DNA from: an uncultured Aquimarina sp.
GTDB lineage: Bacteria; Bacteroidota; Bacteroidia; Flavobacteriales; Flavobacteriaceae
Reading direction: 5' to 3'
Assembly (NCBI GenBank): GCA_947498775.1
Contig: CANMLL010000009.1
Coordinates: 1 to 64,000 of the forward strand
DNA: 64,000 nucleotides
Numbering within the stretch: the stretch's first letter is position 1; every line of letters starts with the position of its first letter. The notes under the pieces are model-generated. The model was not told the DNA's origin. It made no database searches and saw only the letters and a program-made list of their open reading frames with translations. A program made the position numbers and the translations under genes. Positions 35,798 to 43,466 of this stretch are shown piece by piece.

Positions 35798-36565
35798 TTA
35801 TTCTCTTTTAAATTTTGCCAAAGCCTCCTTTGTAAATTCTGAAAGCACCAATTCACCAGATATTGCAGCTCGTTCTTTCAATAATTCCCCCCAATGATCT
35901 GTACCTTGCCAGGTAGTTTTTTTCATTTGTTGTAAAGCTTTTGGGTTATAACTTGCCAATTTTTCTGCAAAAAGCAGCACCTCTTTATCTAATTCTTCAA
36001 TGGTTGAGAATACTCGTTTAAAAAGTCCTTTTTCTTTTGACCAATAGGCATCTTTCCACTGCGATGCATCCCACGCCAACGATTCGAACGCGGCCAATCC
36101 AATTTTTCTGGATACTGCCGGTTCGATTACAAATGGGCCAATACCAATAGTGAGCTCACTTAACTTTATTGAGGCAGCTTCAGTAGCCAAACAATAATCA
36201 CAAGCTGCCGCTAATCCTACTCCTCCTCCTACTGTTTTACCTTGTATTCTGCCAATAATTGGTTTTGTACATCTGCGCATAGCATTAATCACATTGGCAA
36301 AACCCAAAAAAAACTTTTTACCTTCTTCATGGTTAGAAATTGAAACCAACTCATCAAATGAAGCTCCTGCACAAAAAGCACCATCTCCTTCAGATTTTAA
36401 AATAATAACATTGGTAGGATTATCATCTGATAATTGGTCAAATGCTTTTGCCAAACGAACTAACAATTCTGATGGAAAAGAATTACTGGCTGGATGACCA
36501 AATTCTATAATCGCAATGTTATTTTGTGTGTGAACATACAAGCTTCCATTAGTTTTTGGTATCAT
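35798..36565 (-). CDS. Enoyl-CoA hydratase/isomerase family protein
   Basis: 255 residues. Crotonase fold: NVIILKSEGDGAFCAGASFDEL (about 53-74) supplies the oxyanion hole, and PIIGRIQGKTVGGGVGLAAAC the second part. The usual catalytic Glu positions of enoyl-CoA hydratase (GGGCELAM and the second PELxLG loop) are replaced here: TIGIGPFVIEP instead of PEVxLGxxPG. It is therefore a crotonase relative whose reaction is not certain; methylglutaconyl-CoA hydratase type is possible. Confidence 0.8.
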   Translation of the reverse strand: MIPKTNGSLYVHTQNNIAIIEFGHPASNSFPSELLVRLAKAFDQLSDDNPTNVIILKSEGDGAFCAGASFDELVSISNHEEGKKFFLGFANVINAMRRCTKPIIGRIQGKTVGGGVGLAAACDYCLATEAASIKLSELTIGIGPFVIEPAVSRKIGLAAFESLAWDASQWKDAYWSKEKGLFKRVFSTIEELDKEVLLFAEKLASYNPKALQQMKKTTWQGTDHWGELLKERAAISGELVLSEFTKEALAKFKRE

Positions 36566-36713
36566 TCTTGTTACTGTTTTAATATAAAAATAGCCAATAT
36601 CTTATGAAACAATCAATCTTGTATACAATTATGTTCATTTCTTGTTAAAAACTAATAATAAATACAGGATTATGTTTATATGTTAAATAATTCTCTTGAC
36701 TTATCTTTAAAAT

Positions 36714-36815
36714 ATGTTAGAACAATTCTTCGAAAAAAACAGGTTAAAAATAGGGGTGCTTTTAATGGTATTTTATACAATACTCCTATTTTTCTTTCTA
36801 TTATTTAGTAACTAA
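36714..36815 (+). CDS. Micro-ORF, single membrane helix (33 aa)
   Basis: ATG at 36714, TAA at 36813. MLEQFFEKNRLKIGVLLMVF then a hydrophobic run to the C-terminus: a short charged start and one membrane helix. The frame at 37084 starts alike (FEKYRL against FEKNRL), and 42665-42787 has the same layout. Too short to prove by composition; the parallel with its neighbours is the main support. Confidence 0.4.
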   Translation: MLEQFFEKNRLKIGVLLMVFYTILLFFFLLFSN

Positions 36816-36843
36816 TTTTTTGGAGAACATGTTTTCTTGTATA

Positions 36844-37010
36844 GAACTCTCATCTTGACTTTTTGTTTTCGACCAGGATCGACAGACAGGGAGAGGCCAG
36901 ACGTAGCGATGGTAGTGAAATTTGACCAGATGAGGCACTTTAAGAAAAGTAACAAAATATGGGTGAATTTCAGTCATTTTTTAGGAAATAGAAAAAGCCA
37001 AGATGAGTTC
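36844..37010 (+). mobile_element. MITE-like family A, copy 2 (167 bp)
   Basis: Left end GAACTCTCATCTTGACTTTTT-like (two extra bases inside the inverted repeat), right end AAAAAGCCAAGATGAGTTC. ATA precedes (36841-36843) and follows (37011-37013). Its interior is nearly the same as copy 1, but about 25 bases around the AGCAGCGCTAC block are deleted. It sits between two similar micro-ORFs. Confidence 0.85.
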
Positions 37011-37083
37011 ATAAACTAAATCAATTAATAGATACGCGTTTATACGTATTTTATTATCCCTAAACACTACGTAATTTTGAGTT

Positions 37084-37179
37084 ATGGTAAGAAAAATTTT
37101 TGAAAAATATCGATTAGAGCTTGTGATGGGCTCATTATATTTGGTGACTCTTTTAGTGCTTCTAAAAATACTAACCTGA
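37084..37179 (+). CDS. Micro-ORF, single membrane helix (31 aa)
   Basis: ATG at 37084, TGA at 37177; MVRKIFEKYRLELVMGSLYL then VTLLVLLKILT. Amphipathic/charged start plus one membrane helix, echoing the frame at 36714. The stop overlaps the stop region of the MATE gene on the other strand. Possible membrane-active or regulatory small protein; not proven. Confidence 0.4.
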   Translation: MVRKIFEKYRLELVMGSLYLVTLLVLLKILT

Positions 37180-38505
37180 TAGAGATAATAAAACGTATTT
37201 CTGTTTAAACTTTATTACTAGCGCTATACCTCTAATAAACATCCAAACAGAAATAGCGATCCAGACTCCGTGTAATTCCAAATTAAAATAACGCGCAATC
37301 AATAAAGTGGGTAAAAATCCTAAAAATGTTGATCCCAGTAAGACATTTCGTAAATACCCTGTTTCTCCCAATCCTTTAAAAACACCATCTCCAACAAAGG
37401 CCAGTGCATTAATAGGCAGCATGATTACTACGATATAAAAGAAGCCCGTAAAAACTTCTAATACTTCTTTGTCTTTAGAAAAAATACGACCCAAAGTTTC
37501 TGAAAAAAACAATCCAAACCCAGCAAGTAAACACGCTACTACGATTCCGTATACCGTTACCTTTTTGGCCATTGCAACCAACGTTGTATACTCTTTGGCT
37601 CCTAATAATCTTCCTCCTAAAATATTTCCTGCCCCCCCATATCCATCAATAAAAAAGGCAAAAAACAACCATAGCTGAATTGCTATACTGTGCGCTGCAA
37701 TATAATTTGTACCCAAACCGGTGGCTTCGCGTACTGCAAGCATTAATGTAACATTTAATGCAAGCGATCGAATAAAAAGGTTACCACTCATCACCAAAAA
37801 TCGTTTCATCTCTGGGTGCCACATATTTCTTAAACGAAGCGATACGTCCGTTTTTTTCAACAATAAAACCAATGACAATATTGCCATTATTATTTGCGAA
37901 ATGAGACTCGCCCATGCAGCTCCTTCCAAATTCATCGGATTTATAATTCCTTTTATCCCATATACCAGGGCAAAATCTAGTATAACATTGGCAAAAACCC
38001 CTATCAAAGCAATAACCATGGGCCAAAAAGTATTCTGCAAACCCCTAAAAATTCCGAAAATAGCAAATACAAAAAGAGATAATGGAAACCCCCAAACCCT
38101 AATGCTATAATACGATATACAATATTCTAAAACTTGGCCTTCTGCTTTGAGTAACATAAAAATCTCTTTGATAAAAGGTACGGTAACAATAAGAACGGTG
38201 ATACTCAACCCTATGTTAAAAAGAATTGCCTGAGCGGGTAATGTTTTTATCTCTTCTAATCTTCCGGCACCAAGATATTGTGATATGATAGCAGATATGA
38301 CCGCACGAGTTTGTGCCAACACCCAGATAAGCATTGATAAAAAAGAACCCACAATCCCAACCGCTGCAAGTGACTCGGTCCCGATTACAGGAATATTACC
38401 AACCACCGCAGTGTCTGTAGCCGATAAAACAGGTTCTGCAATCCCAGATATAATTGCAGGAACCGCAAGCCTGTTTATATTTTTAAAACTTATAATCTTA
38501 TTCAT
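37171..38505 (-). CDS. MATE-family efflux transporter
   Basis: 444 residues, about twelve membrane helices. N-terminal RLAVPAIISGIAEPVLSATD TAVVG type entry (NxxVPxxIS..EP..xxxDTaxVG) is that of MATE/DinF exporters. It uses Na+ or H+ gradients to export organic cations. Helix-2 LAQTRAVISAIISQYLGAGR is diagnostic. Its ATG overlaps the TGA of the GNAT gene (ATGA), so translation is coupled with that acetyltransferase. Substrate unknown. Confidence 0.88.
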   Translation of the reverse strand: MNKIISFKNINRLAVPAIISGIAEPVLSATDTAVVGNIPVIGTESLAAVGIVGSFLSMLIWVLAQTRAVISAIISQYLGAGRLEEIKTLPAQAILFNIGLSITVLIVTVPFIKEIFMLLKAEGQVLEYCISYYSIRVWGFPLSLFVFAIFGIFRGLQNTFWPMVIALIGVFANVILDFALVYGIKGIINPMNLEGAAWASLISQIIMAILSLVLLLKKTDVSLRLRNMWHPEMKRFLVMSGNLFIRSLALNVTLMLAVREATGLGTNYIAAHSIAIQLWLFFAFFIDGYGGAGNILGGRLLGAKEYTTLVAMAKKVTVYGIVVACLLAGFGLFFSETLGRIFSKDKEVLEVFTGFFYIVVIMLPINALAFVGDGVFKGLGETGYLRNVLLGSTFLGFLPTLLIARYFNLELHGVWIAISVWMFIRGIALVIKFKQKYVLLSLSG

Positions 38506-38999
38506 AAAACAAGCTCATAACAATAAAAAGGATGGTCGCTCTGCTTTGGAAAATATATGTCTCCAAGTCTCTGATACCCTCGGGTTTCATAAAAGTTTTG
38601 GTTTCGTTTATTTTGGCTAAAGGTATCTAATCGAACAGAAATATATTGCCCGTTTTTAGCAAATTCTTCGGCAAAGTTCATTAATTGCTGTGCGTATCCC
38701 TGACCCCAATATTTAGGATTTACCGCCAAGCGATGCACGTATAGATTCTTCTTGTTTTTGGTTAGCCATTTCACAGGTATGTATTCTTTATCGACTGTTT
38801 CGGTAAGTACAATGATTCCTTTAATTTCTTCTTCTCCGATAACGTATAATTCTTCTAATTTTATGTCTTTTTGAAAACGCTCCACAGTAGGATAATGCTC
38901 ATTCCACTGATAAATCCCCTTTAATATCATTGCCCTGGCACATGCTTGGCTTAATTTATAAATAGAATTGAGGTCAGAAAGTAATGCTTTTCGAATCAT
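38502..38999 (-). CDS. GNAT-family N-acetyltransferase
   Basis: 165 residues from the ATG at 38999 (MIRKALLSDLNSIYKLSQAC), where the GNAT fold begins; the frame is open 56 codons further up but that extension lacks fold features. Acetyl-CoA site: LYVHRLAVNPKYWGQGYAQQ, with the V-x-P-x-x-x-G-x-G-x-A pattern (motif A). C-terminal NFYETRGYQRLGD is the usual motif B end. It ends inside the MATE start codon, a small-molecule modification plus export pair by context. Confidence 0.85.
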   Translation of the reverse strand: MIRKALLSDLNSIYKLSQACARAMILKGIYQWNEHYPTVERFQKDIKLEELYVIGEEEIKGIIVLTETVDKEYIPVKWLTKNKKNLYVHRLAVNPKYWGQGYAQQLMNFAEEFAKNGQYISVRLDTFSQNKRNQNFYETRGYQRLGDIYFPKQSDHPFYCYELVL

Positions 39000-39119
39000 A
39001 CTTTTTTTGCAAAGGTCAAAAGTACTAACTTTATAGAGTAGAAAATAGTCGCTAATTGTATTCTGATACATATTTAATGAAACTTTAAGAAAAGTAGCTT
39101 CGCCATCTTTTAGTTCATT

Positions 39120-39152
39120 TTGATTCGTAATTGGTATAAAATTGTAATTTTG
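39120..39152 (+). promoter_or_regulatory. Promoter of the Usp gene
   Basis: TTG at 39120-39122, 22 bases, then TAATTTTG at 39145-39152; start codon 30 bases later. Matches the Bacteroidetes TTG/TANNTTTG pattern. Confidence 0.45.
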
Positions 39153-39181
39153 TTGGCTACAACACAAATCAAATCAACAGA

Positions 39182-39982
39182 ATGAAGAACATACTGGTTC
39201 CTTGGGGATTATCTGAAAACTCGATTACTATATCCAGAATTCAATATGCAATAGATTTGGCAAAAGAACTTGGTGGAGCGGTATATGTAACAAAAGTTTT
39301 TAAAGAATTATCCAGATCTGGAAGTCTTCCTACAGTAAATAAAACATTGAAGGAAATAACTGCATCCTCTATCGAAGAAAAATTATCTAAGTTGGATAAG
39401 AAAGGGGTAAAAGTAGTTGCTTTGCCACTAGAGGGAGAGTTGCTGGAGGCTATACCCAAATTCAATCTAGAAAATGCTATTAATTTAATTGTACTTGGCC
39501 CGGAAAGCAATAATATTAAAGACCCATACTTCTTGGGAGAAACCTCTGGAAGTTTGGTAAAAAAAACCGAAATACCAGTATTAATTGTTCCTGAGAATTA
39601 CAAATTTGCACCAATAAAAAAAGTGCTTATGGCAATCAAATCTGGGAGTATAAAAAAGAAAAATGCTTTGGTGCCTATAAAGGAAATTTTAAGTACATTT
39701 GATGCTGAAATGAAGTTGCTTCAGGTAAAAACGGCAGATTTTTTGCCCGAAGATGCCGAAATCCAAGAAGATTTTGAAGAGATTATATCGTCGCATAAAT
39801 CTTCTGAAAATGCCACTTTATTTCAAGGGGTTTTAGAGCATTTAAATGAGAACCACCCCGATTTGCTATGCGTTTTTAGACGTAAGCGTGGGTTTTTTGC
39901 CAAACTTTGGGAAGAAAATACGGTGCTCAAGAAAGATTTTGAAAGTAGGATCCCTTTACTTGTTTTACGAGGATCTGATTAA
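39182..39982 (+). CDS. Tandem universal stress protein
   Basis: 266 residues, two Usp domains (about 1-138 and 142-266). The first has MKNILVPWGLSENSITISRI and the domain-ending LIVLGPESNNIKDPYFLGET; SGSLVKKTEIPVLIVPENYK follows, with the SxSxxVxxxxxxPVLxVP end. The second has KKVLMAIKSGSIKKKN. The ATP-binding GxxGxxxxG of typical Usp proteins is partly replaced by GPESNNIKDP, so nucleotide binding is uncertain. Role: stress-linked, regulatory, cytosolic. Confidence 0.85.
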   Translation: MKNILVPWGLSENSITISRIQYAIDLAKELGGAVYVTKVFKELSRSGSLPTVNKTLKEITASSIEEKLSKLDKKGVKVVALPLEGELLEAIPKFNLENAINLIVLGPESNNIKDPYFLGETSGSLVKKTEIPVLIVPENYKFAPIKKVLMAIKSGSIKKKNALVPIKEILSTFDAEMKLLQVKTADFLPEDAEIQEDFEEIISSHKSSENATLFQGVLEHLNENHPDLLCVFRRKRGFFAKLWEENTVLKKDFESRIPLLVLRGSD

Positions 39983-39988
39983 AAATTT

Positions 39989-40000
39989 GGGGATGTAGCT
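39989..40000 (+). repeat. Duplicate of the 5' end of the tRNA-Ala gene
   Basis: GGGGATGTAGCT here is identical to the first 12 bases of the tRNA at 40059. The A/T-rich bases before it also match. After it the sequence turns into a hairpin TCCCGA...TCGGGA (40001-40025) instead of the tRNA body. Confidence 0.5.
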
Positions 40001-40058
40001 TCCCGAAACGCTACGCTCGTCGGGACAGGCGCTTCGCCAAATCCTTATGAGAAAAATT

Positions 40059-40132
40059 GGGGATGTAGCTCAGCTGGCTAGAGTGCTTGACTGGCAGTCA
40101 AGAGGTCGTGGGTTCGAGTCCCATCTTCTCCA
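40059..40132 (+). tRNA. tRNA-Ala (anticodon GGC)
   Basis: 74 bases. Acceptor GGGGATG / CTTCTCC has G3:U70, the alanine identity pair, and one 6:67 U-U mismatch. D arm GCTC...GAGT; anticodon stem CTTGA/TCAAG with loop CTGGCAG, anticodon GGC; T arm GTGGG-TTCGAGT-CCCAT. CCA is not encoded. A strong bidirectional terminator (40138-40170) follows. Confidence 0.92.
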
Positions 40133-40137
40133 CACAA

Positions 40138-40170
40138 AAAAAGTCGACATAAAAATGTCGACTTTTTTCT
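40138..40170. terminator. Bidirectional terminator after tRNA-Ala
   Basis: AAAAAGTCGACAT, AAAA loop, ATGTCGACTTTTTT: an exact stem with A and T runs, usable by the tRNA (plus) and the M57-type gene (minus). Confidence 0.85.
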
Positions 40171-40188
40171 TTTTGAACATCTATTTCG

Positions 40189-40974
40189 TTAATACAATAT
40201 ATTTAAAGCTAATCTATCAGATGGTGTCAATTCTCCATCTACACTAGCTGAAAACGAAGGTTGCATAATAGAAGGTTCTGAGACATTTATGGGTGTACCC
40301 TGTATCCATGCTCCCATACCCGGATGTGTTAATCCTACAGCATGCCCTATTTCGTGCCCAATCACATGCTCGTTTACATTGGTACTAAAGGCATTAGTAC
40401 CCGAATTAATTCTTAACCATTTATAAGGTTTACCATCGGCTGAAGGAAATCCCGATTGTCCTCCTACCGCACCATTTACTTTGTACACTACAATATCAGC
40501 AGCGGCTACATCTGTTCCGTAAGAAAGTGTAAAATTAAGGGTATTGGGTAATACATTATAATTGAATACTGCCCATGATAGGGCTGTTTGCATTTTTGAA
40601 GTTAGTGCAAAACCACTTCCTGTATAGCCCAGAATTCTAATATTTCTATATCGAGGTGCAATGATGTATGGTGCTCTATATTGTTTGCTGTCATTGTCTA
40701 CAGGTTCTAAATCTGAATACTTCTCTAACGCTGTAACAGAAATGGTAATATCTCCTGAAACCAAGTGTTTCTCAAAAGAACCGTCGATCATAGGAATATT
40801 TTCTATTGTGACATCTTTAGTTTCTATATTTAGACTAGACAATTTATCCAATTGAGCCTGCGTAGGTTCATTTTTTTGCTGTTGCGGAATTTCTGTACTG
40901 ATTTCTTCTTTGTTGCAAGAAGCAACAAAGAGTATTGCGATAATGCAAAACGTTACTAGTTTAAGCTTTTTCAT
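40189..40974 (-). CDS. M57-like (HEIGH) metalloprotease lipoprotein
   Basis: 261 residues. Lipoprotein signal MKKLKLVTFCIIAILFVASC. A propeptide-like segment (about 30-95) with SFEKHLVSGDITISV, then the conserved core RNIRILGYTGSGFALTSKMQ (about 110-129) and the zinc site HVIGHEIGHAVGLTH (HExxHxxGxxH). This is the dual-action HEIGH peptidase family. It ends with TPSDRLALNILY. The metal-binding His and catalytic Glu are intact. Paralogue of the next gene upstream (about 65-70 % alike by eye), 144 bases apart, so a tandem duplication. Confidence 0.82.
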   Translation of the reverse strand: MKKLKLVTFCIIAILFVASCNKEEISTEIPQQQKNEPTQAQLDKLSSLNIETKDVTIENIPMIDGSFEKHLVSGDITISVTALEKYSDLEPVDNDSKQYRAPYIIAPRYRNIRILGYTGSGFALTSKMQTALSWAVFNYNVLPNTLNFTLSYGTDVAAADIVVYKVNGAVGGQSGFPSADGKPYKWLRINSGTNAFSTNVNEHVIGHEIGHAVGLTHPGMGAWIQGTPINVSEPSIMQPSFSASVDGELTPSDRLALNILY

Positions 40975-41118
40975 TTTATTTGAGTTTTAAGAATGATTAA
41001 TTATTTTGTTTTCTGAAGTTTACAAGAACAAAACGTAGATAATAAAAGACTTGATTTAAGAATAAATCCCTAGAGTTCTCTCTAGGGATTCACCTTTCTT
41101 ATTCAAGCTCTTTTTTAA

Positions 41119-41961
41119 TTAATAAAGAGAATTTAATGCATCCTTATCGGTATCTGTTAATTCACCATCTTCATTAGTTCCAAAACAAGCTAACATGATC
41201 GAATCTGCAGTTGACCACCAGGGAGTTCCCGCAATCCAAATTGCTCCTACACCAGCATCTCCTTCACTCGCATTTTGACCACAACTTTGGCGATTGTACC
41301 AATCTTGGTGTCTAAACCCAATACAATGCCCGATCTCATGACCAATTACATGTTCATTTACATTGGTAGAAAGAGCATCGGTATCCGAGTTAATTCTAAC
41401 CCATTTATACGGTCTGCCACTATCATATGGAAACCCTGCTTGCCCTCCGGCATCACCATCTACTTTGTACACCACAATATCGGCGGCTGCCGTATTGGTT
41501 CCATACGTAAGTGTAAAATTAAGGGTGTTTGGCAATACATTGTAATTGAAAACCGCCCATGATAGTGCCGTTTGCATCTTTGGTGTTAACGCAAAACTAC
41601 CACCCGTATATCCCAAAATTCTTATATTTCGATACTGAGGTGCCACAATATTGGTGGTTCGGTATTGTTTATTCCCATTTTCGATAGATTCTAAATCTGC
41701 GTACTTTTCTAAATCTGCAATCGGAATCGTAATATCTCCCGAAACTAGATGCTTCTCAAAAGTACCATCGACCATCGGAATTTTTTCAATCTTAACATTA
41801 TCGGTATTTACCCCCATATTAGACAACTTGTTCAGTTGTGCCTTGGTTGGTTTTGCAGCTACTTCTTCCTGCGGTGTCTCACTAGCAACCTCATTCTTCT
41901 GGCAAGACATAACAAATCCTGCGATCACGGTGCACAGCGCTAATAATTTGATTTTTTTCAT
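41119..41961 (-). CDS. M57-like (HEIGH) metalloprotease lipoprotein
   Basis: 280 residues. Same plan as the downstream paralogue: signal MKKIKLLALCTVIAGFVMSC, FEKHLVSGDITIPIADLE, core RNIRILGYTGGSFALTPKMQ, zinc site HVIGHEIGHCIGFRHQDW. It carries an extra 20-residue loop after the zinc site (QSCGQNASEGDAGVGAIWIA) that the other copy lacks, adding a likely disulfide. It ends TDTDKDALNSLY. Predicted to degrade or process extracellular proteins, anchored on the surface. Likely transcribed with its paralogue. Confidence 0.82.
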   Translation of the reverse strand: MKKIKLLALCTVIAGFVMSCQKNEVASETPQEEVAAKPTKAQLNKLSNMGVNTDNVKIEKIPMVDGTFEKHLVSGDITIPIADLEKYADLESIENGNKQYRTTNIVAPQYRNIRILGYTGGSFALTPKMQTALSWAVFNYNVLPNTLNFTLTYGTNTAAADIVVYKVDGDAGGQAGFPYDSGRPYKWVRINSDTDALSTNVNEHVIGHEIGHCIGFRHQDWYNRQSCGQNASEGDAGVGAIWIAGTPWWSTADSIMLACFGTNEDGELTDTDKDALNSLY

Positions 41962-42387
41962 TTTGTTTTTAGTTTTTAAGAATATGAAATAATTTTATCT
42001 TGAAGCCTACAATCCCTTTATGTGATCATCCTTATTTGAAACAAATTTCCTTGACGTCATTTTTTGTTTCTTTCCCTATAGAAGGTGGTGTCTTAATGAT
42101 GCTATAAATCGTTGTCGGATTCTAATCCTTAGAGTGGAGTATCAAATCAATGAAATAATTTGCCCTATTGATTTGATTCAAAGGTATTTCATACACATTT
42201 CTTAAAAAATACTTAAAAATATTTCTGAAACAAAGATTAAACTTAAGCATTTGATTATCAATTACTTATGTTTTTTTATCAGTTCAATAACCATATAAAA
42301 AGGGGGTAATTAACCTAGTAGCCATTGGTTAAAACTCCTGATTAAAAAAAGGTAATTCATACATCATTTTTTGAGGGAAATCCGAAA
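41962..42387. other. Gene-free interval
   Basis: About 425 AT-rich bases between the M57-type gene and the family B element. I see no coding frame, no strong hairpin and no copy of the other repeats. The promoter of the upstream M57-type gene should be in its left end. Confidence 0.5.
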
Positions 42388-42392
42388 TTTAA

Positions 42393-42560
42393 CCCGTATT
42401 CTATGCATTAGAACTTCGTCATGAGGGTTGAAAACACAATACATACAGTAGTTTTCTTGATTTTGGCATAGCAGCTATGATTACATTAAAAAACTAAGTG
42501 AAGCCGACTGTATTTAAAGTAGTTTCAACATGAAATAGATTTTCTAATGCAGAAAACGGG
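42393..42560 (-). mobile_element. MITE-like family B, copy 2 (168 bp)
   Basis: Inverse orientation to copy 1. Ends CCCGTATTCTATGCATTAG and ...AGAAAACGGG are inverted repeats (left arm has three extra bases relative to CCCGTTTTCTGCATTAGAA). TTTAA lies on both sides (42388-42392 and 42561-42565). It lacks the internal hairpin block of copy 1, so it is probably nearer to the ancestral form. Non-coding. Confidence 0.75.
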
Positions 42561-42664
42561 TTTAAGCGTATCTATTCTAAGTATTTCATCAAAAATTACC
42601 TATATAAAAAGGAATTTTTGATAGTTAGTTGTTTTACTTATACATACTCATTAAACATAAGTAG

Positions 42665-42787
42665 ATGTATATAATTAAAAAAGTATTGAAAGATAAAATG
42701 TTGTTAGGAGGTATTTTTATTATATCCTATTGTTTATTCTTAACATATTTTATGATTAGCCAATACATAGCGCTTAATTTTTATTAG
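42665..42787 (+). CDS. Micro-ORF, single membrane helix (40 aa)
   Basis: ATG 42665, TAG 42785. MYIIKKVLKDKMLLGGIFII then SYCLFLTYFMISQYIALNFY: basic start, one membrane helix, polar-aromatic end. A good terminator lies 40 bases after the stop, which supports a real short transcript. Similar in plan to 36714 and 37084 but without clear sequence identity. Confidence 0.4.
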   Translation: MYIIKKVLKDKMLLGGIFIISYCLFLTYFMISQYIALNFY

Positions 42788-42827
42788 TTGATAAAATTAT
42801 TTACCCCTTATATTACATTTTGTTTTG

Positions 42828-42869
42828 AAAAAACCTCTTTGTGAAGCGTTGTAGCATAAGAGGTTTTTT
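42828..42869 (+). terminator. Terminator after the 40-aa micro-ORF
   Basis: AAAAAACCTCTT pairs exactly with AAGAGGTTTTTT around an 18-base loop. Usable on both strands. Confidence 0.7.
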
Positions 42870-42914
42870 CTCCTTTTTAATCTAAAGCCTGTCCCCTAAC
42901 TGTATACATAGATC

Positions 42915-42942
42915 AAGTCCCGCTCCCCAACGGGACTTTTTT
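42915..42942 (+). terminator. Second terminator hairpin
   Basis: AAGTCCCG, CTCCCCAA loop, CGGGACTT with T run. No gene between it and the previous terminator. Confidence 0.65.
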
Positions 42943-42955
42943 GGATCTGTATTAT

Positions 42956-43032
42956 AAAAAAAACGACCCCCGGCTAACTACTTCCGGGGGTCTGAATTGA
43001 AACTTAATTGTATGTAACACAAACTCAACTTA
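42956..43032 (-). ncRNA. Leader-plus-terminator module, copy 1 (possible sRNA end)
   Basis: On the minus strand the leader AAGTTGAGTTTGTGTTACAT (43032 downward) runs to GACCCCCGG-(10)-CCGGGGGTC (42992-42965) and eight T (42963-42956), a strong intrinsic terminator. The leader is shared with 43344-43427, where it lies behind a protein gene. No gene ends immediately upstream here, so this may be the 3' end of a small RNA or a duplicated 3' UTR. Confidence 0.4.
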
Positions 43033-43343
43033 TACTAATTATGATAGTTTCAATTGTATTGTTTATATGGTTGGCTTTATGTTGCGAATATAAGCGCTAT
43101 ACCGTAAATATTGTAAGCAAATATGAATCGTAATTAACATTTAACGATGTCATAATCTCTTCATAAAATCATTGTAATTTACTTATTGAAAACTAATTTA
43201 TACTACATTTTTTGTTGGTTTTAACATGCTTTTGTTATCATATTATCAGTGATTTTTGTCCAAAACCGCTGATGCCAATATTATTTTTTTGTAAACTCAT
43301 CAAAATTTATACCAAGTAGGCATCTATTTTCATAAATACTTGA
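43033..43343. other. Gene-free interval
   Basis: About 310 bases between the two leader-terminator modules. No coding frame and no repeat recognised. If the first module ends a small RNA, its promoter must lie here; no clear TANNTTTG element is seen on the minus strand. Confidence 0.45.
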
Positions 43344-43427
43344 TAAAAAAACCCTCAGGAAAATCAAAACCTGAGGGCAACTACACATTGAAACTTATTA
43401 TGTATTTAATACACAAAACTCAACTTA
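43344..43427 (-). terminator. Leader-plus-terminator module, copy 2
   Basis: ACCCTCAGG-(10)-CCTGAGGG with an A run on its left gives a minus-strand terminator (43378-43344). The preceding 40 bases (43427-43387) match the leader of copy 1. It ends the operon of the lipoprotein gene at 43467. Confidence 0.7.
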
Positions 43428-43466
43428 AATAACTAAAATGAAGTTTCAACTAAAATTTATTCGTCT

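Noticed and set aside
36837..37019. 60-codon plus-strand frame
   Set aside because: It spans family A copy 2 from end to end; the equivalent frame in the other copies is not maintained.
39989..40132. Integration (att) site at the tRNA-Ala gene
   Set aside because: The duplicated part is the 5' end, not the 3' end, and there is no integrase gene or foreign block nearby.
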